Notes under the pieces: model-generated | Seen by the model: only the letters and a program-made list of their open reading frames with translations | The model's database searches: none | Told to the model about the DNA's origin: nothing | DNA from: RXIX01 sp003989075 | GTDB lineage: Bacteria; Pseudomonadota; Gammaproteobacteria; Competibacterales; Competibacteraceae | Length of the DNA: 49,492 nucleotides | Direction of reading: 5' to 3' | Assembly: GCA_029780415.1 (NCBI GenBank) | Contig: JAKOYN010000002.1 | Coordinates: forward strand, 1-49,492 | Shown: positions 43,202 to 49,492 of the stretch, in pieces | Numbering within the stretch: the stretch's first letter is position 1 | Layout: each line of letters opens with the position of its first letter | Translations under genes and position numbers: made by a program

Positions 43202-45000
43202 TGGAAAACCAACGCTTGATCCTCGTCGCCGCCCTGGTGTTCGTCCTGTTTCTGCTCTGGCAGAACTGGATGGGGTTCCAGGCCGCCAAACACCCGCCAC
43301 CAGCGCCACCGGTGGCAACCCTGTCCGGTGGGTCGGCGCCCGCAGTCTCCACGATACCGGCGGTACCCGGTGGCCAGGATGTACCCCATATTGCTGCGGC
43401 GAGCGGCCCAGGTGCACAAAACCTTGGCTCCAGCCAGCGGGTGCGCGTGGTCACCGACCTGTTCGAAGCGGAGATCGACACCACCGGTGGCGATCTGCGT
43501 CAGGTGGGCTTGCGCACCTATCCCGAATCGATTCAGCGCCGCGACCAGCCGTTCATGCTGCTCAAGGACAGTGGCCCGGACCTGTTCATCGCCCAATCGG
43601 GTCTGGTAGCGCTGAACAATGGTCCGGCCCCGACCCATTACGCGACCTTCAGCGCGGCGCAAGCGGAATACCGGCTGGCTGATGGTCAGGACCGGCTGGA
43701 TGTGCCGCTGACCTGGACCGATTCGAGCGGCGTGAAGGTGACCAAGATCTACACCTTCCAGCGTGGCAGCTTCCTGGTCGAGCTGAACCAGCGGGTAGAA
43801 AATGGCACTGCCAGCGACTGGCAGGGCAGCCAGTACCGGCAGTTCCAGCGCACCCCGCCGAAAACCAGCAACAGCTACTTTGGCGGCGGCGTGATCACCT
43901 ATACCGGGGCGGTGATTTCCACCCCGACCCAGCGCTACGAGAAAATTGACTTCGACCAGATCGCCAAGCAGCCATTAAGCCAATCGGTTACTGGTGGCTG
44001 GGTGGCGATGATCCAGCACTATTTCCTCGGTGCGTGGATTCCTGGCGCGGGCGAGACGGATACCTTCTACACCAAGTCAGTGGGCAGTGATCGCTATGTG
44101 GTGGGCATGACCGGTGCGATGCAGACCGTGCCTGCCGGGGCGAGTGGTGATTTCCGCACCCAGTTGTATGTGGGCCCAAAGCTGCCGGATGTGCTGGAAA
44201 AGATCGCCCCCAACCTGCAACTGACCGTCGATTACGGCAAGCTGACCGTCATCGCCGAGCCGCTGTTCTGGCTGCTCAAGGCGATTCACGCCATCGTTGG
44301 CAACTGGGGCTGGGCGATCATTTTCCTGACTGTGCTGATCAAGCTGGCGTTCTACAAGCTGTCCGAGACCAGCTACCGTTCGATGGCCAACATGCGCCGG
44401 CTGGCGCCGGAAATGACGCGCCTGAAGGATCTGTACGGCGATGACAAGCAGAAGATGAACGAGGCGATGATGGCCATGTACAAGCGGGAGAAGGTTAACC
44501 CGCTCGGTGGCTGTCTGCCGATCCTGGTGCAGATTCCGGTGTTCATCGCCCTGTACTGGGTGCTGGTGGAGAGTGTGCAGTTGCGTCAGGCGCCGTTCAT
44601 GCTGTGGATTCAGGATATGGCGATTCCCGATCCGTACTATGTGCTGCCGCTGATCATGGGCGCGACCATGTTCATTCAGCAGAAGCTCAGTCCGGCGCCG
44701 CCCGATCCGGTGCAGGCCAAGGTGATGATGGCGCTGCCGATTCTGTTCACCTTCATGTTCCTGTGGTTCCCGGCGGGTCTGGTGCTGTACTGGGTAGTGA
44801 ATAATACCCTGTCGATTGCCCAGCAGTGGGTGATTACCCAGCGGGTCGAGGCTGCTGCCAAATCGCCGGGCGCTGCCAAGGCCAGCGAAGGACCGGGCCT
44901 GGCCGAGCGGGCGCGCCAGTGGGCTGAGCAGGGCCGCAAGCTGGTTGATCTGGCCAAGAAGTCGCTGCCGGATTCCAGCACCAACCGGCGTAAGAAGTAG
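43198..45000 (+). CDS. yidC: Membrane protein insertase YidC
   Basis: A 600-residue Gram-negative type YidC. An N-terminal membrane helix (ILVAALVFVLFLLW) is followed by a Pro/Ala-rich linker, a ~300-residue periplasmic beta-sandwich domain, and the five-helix insertase core from about residue 355 (LFWLLKAIHAIVGNWGWAII). The hydrophilic-groove arginine lies in the KLSETSYRSMANMRRLAPEM region. The C-terminal tail is basic, suited to ribosome contact. The start is the ATG at 43198; the next ATG codon, at 43201, is equally plausible. Confidence 0.97.
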   Translation: MMENQRLILVAALVFVLFLLWQNWMGFQAAKHPPPAPPVATLSGGSAPAVSTIPAVPGGQDVPHIAAASGPGAQNLGSSQRVRVVTDLFEAEIDTTGGDLRQVGLRTYPESIQRRDQPFMLLKDSGPDLFIAQSGLVALNNGPAPTHYATFSAAQAEYRLADGQDRLDVPLTWTDSSGVKVTKIYTFQRGSFLVELNQRVENGTASDWQGSQYRQFQRTPPKTSNSYFGGGVITYTGAVISTPTQRYEKIDFDQIAKQPLSQSVTGGWVAMIQHYFLGAWIPGAGETDTFYTKSVGSDRYVVGMTGAMQTVPAGASGDFRTQLYVGPKLPDVLEKIAPNLQLTVDYGKLTVIAEPLFWLLKAIHAIVGNWGWAIIFLTVLIKLAFYKLSETSYRSMANMRRLAPEMTRLKDLYGDDKQKMNEAMMAMYKREKVNPLGGCLPILVQIPVFIALYWVLVESVQLRQAPFMLWIQDMAIPDPYYVLPLIMGATMFIQQKLSPAPPDPVQAKVMMALPILFTFMFLWFPAGLVLYWVVNNTLSIAQQWVITQRVEAAAKSPGAAKASEGPGLAERARQWAEQGRKLVDLAKKSLPDSSTNRRKK

Positions 45001-45007
45001 GTGGTTT

Positions 45008-45047
45008 GCGGCTGGATATCCGGCATTTCGTCCGGGTATCCAGCCGC
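45008..45047 (+). other. Strong hairpin between yidC and mnmE
   Basis: GCGGCTGGATA (45008-45018) pairs perfectly with TATCCAGCCGC (45037-45047), with CCGG/CCGG pairing inside. No T-run follows. It ends 24 bases before the mnmE ATG and could be a processing site or attenuator. Confidence 0.65.
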
Positions 45048-45071
45048 TGCGCGCAAGCGCGCCTTCCGTGC

Positions 45072-46430
45072 ATGAACCCTTTCCCTGATTCCGATACCAT
45101 CGTCGCCATCGCTACCCCGCCAGGGCGTGGCGGCATTGGTGTCATCCGTCTGTCCGGGCCGGCGGTGCCGAATATTGCCCAGGCTCTGTTAGGCGCACTG
45201 CCCCCGCCCCGCCACGCCGCCTTGCACCGCTTCTGCGACCACGCGGGCACCGTGCTTGATGAAGGGCTGGTGCTGTACTTTCCGGCGCCGCGTTCCTACA
45301 CCGGCGAGGAGGTGCTGGAACTGCACGGCCATGGCAGTCCGGTGGTGCTGAATCTGCTGTTGCGCCGCTGCCTGGAGCTGGGCGCGCGCCTTGCGGAACC
45401 GGGCGAATTCACCCGCCGCGCCTTTCTTAACGACAAGCTTGATCTGGCCCAGGCGGAAGCTGTTGCCGATCTGATCGATGCCTCTACCCAGGCGGCGGCC
45501 CGTTCGGCGCTGCGTTCGCTGCAGGGTGAATTCTCCCGGGCTATCCATATCCTGGTGGATGAATTGATCAATCTGCGCATGCTGGTGGAGGCTACCCTGG
45601 ATTTCCCCGAGGAGGAGATTGATTTCCTGCAGGCAGCGGATGCCTGCGGCCGGTTGGCCCGGCTTGATGCCCAGTTGGCCACGGTGCGCGCCAGGGCGGG
45701 GCAGGGCAAGCTGTTGCAGGCCGGTCTGCAGGTGGTGCTGATCGGTCAGCCCAACGTTGGCAAATCTTCGCTGTTGAATCGTCTGGCCGGTGATGAGCTG
45801 GCGATTGTCACGCCCATCGCGGGCACGACCCGCGACGCTTTGAAATCCTCGATCCAGATTCAGGGCATTCCCCTGCACATCATCGACACGGCGGGTCTGC
45901 GCGATGCCGAGGATGAGGTGGAGAAGATCGGTATTGCCCGCACCTGGCAGGAAATTGGCAAGGCTGATCTGGTTCTGCTGCTGCTCGATGCGCGCGTGGG
46001 CCTGACCGACGCGGATCGGACGATTCTGGCCCGACTGCCGGCGGGTCTGCGCCGTATCACGCTGCGCAACAAGATCGACCTGCTCGGCGAACAGCCGGAA
46101 CGCCATCCGGAAGGTTCGGATATCGCCTTGTCCATTTCCGCCAAGTCCGGGGCTGGTCTGGAACTGCTGGAACAGGCCCTGCTGGATGTGGCGGGCTGGC
46201 AGCAGACCGAGGATGTGTTTATTGCCCGGGAGCGGCATTTACAGGCGTTGGAAGCCGGTGCGCGGCATCTGCAGGCGGCGCGGGCGGAAGTGGCTGGTGC
46301 CTGTCCGGCATTGGAGCTGTTCGCCGAGGAATTGCGCTTGGCTCAGAATGCCCTTGCGGATATCACCGGAGAATTCACTTCCGATGATCTGCTTGGCGTT
46401 ATTTTCAGTCGTTTCTGCATCGGAAAATAA
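45072..46430 (+). CDS. mnmE: tRNA uridine-5-carboxymethylaminomethyl modification GTPase MnmE
   Basis: A 452-residue GTPase that works with MnmG to modify the wobble U34 of several tRNAs. The N-terminal folate-binding domain has IVAIATPPGRGGIGVIRLSG, the G domain has GQPNVGKSS, DTAGLRD and NKIDL, and the C-terminus ends in the invariant FCIGK whose Cys is functional. The ATG at 45072 matches the family N-terminus; the open frame upstream is not used. Confidence 0.97.
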   Translation: MNPFPDSDTIVAIATPPGRGGIGVIRLSGPAVPNIAQALLGALPPPRHAALHRFCDHAGTVLDEGLVLYFPAPRSYTGEEVLELHGHGSPVVLNLLLRRCLELGARLAEPGEFTRRAFLNDKLDLAQAEAVADLIDASTQAAARSALRSLQGEFSRAIHILVDELINLRMLVEATLDFPEEEIDFLQAADACGRLARLDAQLATVRARAGQGKLLQAGLQVVLIGQPNVGKSSLLNRLAGDELAIVTPIAGTTRDALKSSIQIQGIPLHIIDTAGLRDAEDEVEKIGIARTWQEIGKADLVLLLLDARVGLTDADRTILARLPAGLRRITLRNKIDLLGEQPERHPEGSDIALSISAKSGAGLELLEQALLDVAGWQQTEDVFIARERHLQALEAGARHLQAARAEVAGACPALELFAEELRLAQNALADITGEFTSDDLLGVIFSRFCIGK

Positions 46431-46471
46431 TAAGCCTTCCTGACTGTTCCACAACATGCTGTCAATACGCT

Positions 46472-46496
46472 GAAAGCCCGCATGGAATCGGGTTTT
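46472..46496 (+). terminator. Intrinsic terminator after mnmE
   Basis: GAAAGCCCG and CGGGTTTTC form a short hairpin with an 8-base loop and a T4 run, 41 bases past the mnmE stop. Confidence 0.55.
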
Positions 46497-46560
46497 CTAT
46501 CAGGCGCAAGGCTTGAGCACTATAGAAAATAATCATTTAAAAACTATCGGGACTTGCGCT

Positions 46561-46640
46561 TTTCGTCATTCCCGCGTATGCGGGAATCCAGTAGCTTGTT
46601 GAAAAGAATGGATACCCGCTTTCGCGGGTATGACGGAAAA
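46561..46640. repeat. Palindromic MITE-like repeat
   Basis: The outer arms TTTCGTCATTCCCGC and GCGGGTATGACGGAAA are near-perfect inverted repeats. Each arm also contains its own hairpin (CCCGCGTATGCGGG and CCCGCTTTCGCGGG), and AATCCAG / TGGAT lie between. The GTCATTCCCGCG..AAT unit is a familiar dispersed repeat in proteobacteria. It fills most of the gene-free gap 46497-46696. Confidence 0.75.
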
Positions 46641-46696
46641 AGTCAGGTAAGCGAAAGTCCTGACTATATTCGGGAACAGCTTTAAGGCATGCCCCT

Positions 46697-49348
46697 ATGA
46701 CGAATCCTTTCTTCGATCACCCGATTCTGAACTCCCCGTATGAGCGCCCCTCACGGCATTGGGAGTTGGATGAAGCCGGGCAGCCAACGCAGCGTATTCT
46801 GGAAACGCGCCGTCGCGCCGAGTTCATTACGCCGATCCCGAAGCCGAAGAAGCAAAAGAAGACGCCCAAGCAAGAGGGATTCATTTTCGACGAGGGTGAG
46901 GGGCTATCTACCAAAACGCAGCAGTACGACCCGACCTCGATCATTAACGAGGTGCGGAATCACATCGATACTTGGCGGGCGCTGCCCAATCCGAGCCAAT
47001 GGCGTGTCACACCCGAGACGGCGCGACTGCTCCAGCACTGGCGGCATCACGGGTTCAGCGGTGTCCGGCCTTTTTTCTGTCAGATTGAGGCAGTCGAAAC
47101 CGCAATCTGGCTGGCTGAGGTTGCGCCAAACACCAAACACGGCAAACGCCTGCTTGATCATCTGGCGGCAGCCAACAAGGACGCCAATCCCGAATTGATG
47201 CGACTGGCGCTCAAGCTGGCCACGGGTGCAGGCAAAACAACGGTCATGGCGATGCTGATTGCTTGGCAAACCATCAACGCGGTGCGTCGCCCGGCCAGCA
47301 AGCAATTCACGCGCGGTTTCCTGATCTGCGCGCCGGGCCTGACCATCAAAGACAGGCTGCGCGTCCTCCAGCCTAACGACCCCGACAGCTATTACAAGGA
47401 ACGGGAGCTGATACCGAGCGATCTGCTCGACGACATGGGTCGCGCCAAGATCGTTATCACCAACTACCACGCCTTCAAGCTGCGCGAGCGTATTGATATA
47501 TCCAAGGGTGGGCGGCAACTGCTCCAGGGCCGCACCGGCAACGAGATTGTCACTACAGAGACCGAAGGCCAGATGCTTCAGCGTGTCATGCCCGATCTAA
47601 TGGGTATGAAAAACATCCTGATCATCAATGATGAGGCGCATCACTGTTATCGGGAAAAGCCGCAGGAAATCGACAATGAAGATCTGAAAGGTGAGGAAAG
47701 GAAAGAAGCTGAGAAGAATAATGAGGTGGCGCGTCTATGGATCTCCGGACTTGAGGCCGTCAATCGCAAGCTCGGTCTGTCCCGCGTCATCGATCTCTCG
47801 GCCACGCCGTTTTTTCTGCGCGGCTCGGGTTACGCCGAAGGCACGCTGTTCCCGTGGACGATGAGCGACTTCTCGCTGATGGACGCTATTGAGTGTGGCA
47901 TCGTCAAGTTGCCGCGCGTGCCAGTGGCTGAGAACATTCCCGGCAATGAACTGCCCGTTTTTCGCAATCTGTGGGAACACATCCGCAGGGAGATGCCCAA
48001 GAAAGGACGTGGTTCCAATCAGGAACTCGATCCGCTCAAATTGCCGACTCGGCTGCAAACCGCGCTGCAAGCGCTCTACGGTCACTACGAAAAGACCTTC
48101 AAGCTCTGGCAGGATGCCGGAATCAAGGTACCGCCGTGTTTCATCGTCGTGTGCCAGAACACTGCGATCTCGAAGCTCGTTTACGACTTCATTTCCGGCT
48201 TCCAGCGCAAGAACGACGATGGCGCCTCGACACTCGAACATGGCCGCCTGCCGCTGTTTCGCAACTTCGACGAAACCACCGGCACCCCGCTGCCGCGCCC
48301 CAACACCCTGCTGATCGACAGCGAACAGCTCGAAGCCGGGGACACGCTGGACGACAAGTTTCACGATATGGCCGCCGACGAAATCGAGCGCTTCCGGCGC
48401 GAGATTGTCGAACGCACCGGCGATGCCCGTGCTGGTGACAAGATCAGCGATCAGGAATTGCTGCGCGAAGTCATGAACACGGTCGGTAAAGCGGGTCAAC
48501 TCGGCGGCGCGATCCGCTGCGTGGTGTCGGTGTCGATGCTGACCGAAGGCTGGGACGCCAATACCGTGACCCATGTGCTCGGTATTCGCGCTTTCGGCAC
48601 GCAACTGCTGTGTGAGCAGGTGATTGGCCGCGCCCTGCGTCGCCAGTCCTACGAACTCAACGAGGAAGGGCTGTTCAACGTCGAATATGCCGATGTTTTC
48701 GGAATACCGTTCGATTTCAATGCCAAGCCGGCTATTGCTCCGCCGCAGCCGCCGCGTGAAACGGTACAGGTCAAGGCGATCCGTCCTGACCGTGACGCGC
48801 TTGAAATCAGCTTCCCGCGTGTCGAAGGCTATCGCGTTGAACTGCCGGAAGAGCGTTTGCAGGCGAACTTCAATGAGGAATCGACGCTTGTTCTGACGCC
48901 TGATCTGGTCGGCCCCTGCGAAATCCGTAACGAAGGCATCATCGGTGAAGGCGTCAATCTCACTGTCGAACACCTCGGCGATGTCCGGTCTTCCAGCCTG
49001 CTGTTCCATCTCACCCAGCGACTGCTCTATACCCAGTGGCGCGACCCCGGCGAAGAACCGAAACTGCACCTGTTCGGCCAGTTGAAGCGCATCGCCAAGG
49101 AGTGGCTCGATAAGCATCTGCAGTGCAAGGGCGGCACCTATCCGGCGCTGCTGATGTATCAGGAACTCGCTGATATGGCCTGCAACAAGATTACTGCCGC
49201 TATCACCCGGCAGTTTCTCGGCGAGCGCCCAATCAAGGCGCTGCTCGATCCGTACAATCCCAGCGGTTCGACGCGGCATGTGCGTTTCAATACGTCCAAG
49301 TCCGACCGCTGGGAGACCAGTTCCCGGCATTGGGTAGTGGCTCACTGA
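46697..49348 (+). pseudogene. Type III restriction-like helicase, 3' truncated by IS1-like element
   Basis: An open frame of 883 residues. The N-terminus (MTNPFFDHPILNSPYERPSR, HWELDE) and core match what I know as the BPTD_3080-type restriction helicases. SF2 motifs are intact: TGAGKT at 176-181, DEAH near 311, LSATPFF, and TEGWDANTV with EQVIGRALRR. After FNTSKSDRWETSSRH the frame runs into an insertion element (from about 49333) and stops within it. Family members continue with a C-terminal nuclease-like domain that is absent here. It is therefore probably a broken gene, unless the remainder lies beyond the IS. Confidence 0.75.
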
Positions 49349-49492
49349 GAAGAGTTGGGTTATCATAAGAAGATGAACTGTTATCATTGTGGTAGTGAGC
49401 ACACACGCAAGCATGGGAAGACGAGGAACGGCAAGCAGCGTTACTGGTGCGGTGCGTGCAGGCGCAGTTTCCGGGAGCACCCTGAAACATCG
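49333..49492 (+). mobile_element. IS1-like insertion sequence (left end, continues past window)
   Basis: Sequence from GGTAGTGGCTCACTG onward no longer matches the helicase family and leads into a transposase start at 49373. IS1-family ends often begin GGTRRTG. The exact end is inferred from the loss of the helicase frame. Confidence 0.65.
49373..49492 (+). CDS. IS1-type transposase InsA-like N-terminus (partial)
   Basis: The first 40 codons of a protein that runs off the window. It starts MNCYHCGSEHTRKHGK and then has KQRYWCGACRRSFRE. The CxxC...CxxC zinc finger and the QRYWC..C...F pattern are diagnostic for the InsA-like N-terminal zinc-binding domain of IS1-family transposases. Confidence 0.88.
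   Translation, partial: MNCYHCGSEHTRKHGKTRNGKQRYWCGACRRSFREHPETS

Noticed and set aside
47735..49480. 581-residue minus-strand frame opposite the restriction helicase
   Set aside because: Antisense shadow spanning the helicase and the IS end; no recognisable domain.

Overview
The window comes from a gammaproteobacterial chromosome of moderately high GC and spans the replication origin. This is supported by the minus-strand order dnaA-dnaN-recF-gyrB opposed to rpmH-rnpA-yidD-yidC-mnmE, by the hemA-prfA-prmC operon, and by the TPR lipoprotein-lolB-ispE-tRNA-Gln-prs-rplY-pth-ychF cluster. LolB and these gene orders point to Gammaproteobacteria. A Competibacter or Chromatiales-like lineage is possible, but I cannot assign a genus from sequence alone.

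Layout. (1) 2-78: elongator tRNA-Met, then about 400 bases without a gene that hold a relic of an IS200/IS605-type end. (2) 485-17515: a plus-strand, translationally coupled defence-type operon. It encodes a DEAD/DEAH helicase fused to a DUF1998 region, a SNF2-type helicase, a large N6-adenine methyltransferase, an AAA/ABC-type ATPase, a small putative PD-(D/E)XK protein, an RNA ligase, a DUF3800 protein, a small basic protein and an HNH endonuclease. The first three resemble a DISARM or Druantia core; the rest is a composite that I cannot match to a named system. (3) 17538-28799, minus strand: ychF, pth, rplY, prs, tRNA-Gln, ispE and lolB, then two unusual genes (a coiled-coil membrane protein and a 1315-residue nuclease-RecQ helicase), then a TPR lipoprotein. 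(4) About 28800-30158: a TnpB-only IS605-type element. (5) 30365-33591: hemA, prfA, prmC. (6) 33566-35100: a decayed phage segment with a well-structured candidate small RNA. (7) 35164-42274: a small conserved-looking gene, gyrB, recF, dnaN, a symmetric oriC and dnaA. (8) 42485-46430: rpmH, rnpA, yidD, yidC, mnmE. (9) 46697 to the end: a type III restriction-like helicase cut off at its 3' end by an IS1-like element that runs out of the window.

How the genes fit together. The origin block supplies replication initiation, the clamp, gap repair, gyrase, a ribosomal protein, the RNase P protein, membrane insertion and tRNA modification. The minus-strand cluster covers lipoprotein sorting, isoprenoid synthesis, PRPP synthesis and ribosome or peptidyl-tRNA maintenance. 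Accessory DNA sits at four places: the defence operon, the RecQ pair inside the lolB operon, the phage remnant between prmC and gyrB, and the helicase/IS1 end. The defence operon itself shows recent rearrangement: about 110 bp of the RNA ligase 3' end is repeated downstream, flanking two cargo genes, and a common dispersed repeat lies in frame inside the methyltransferase.
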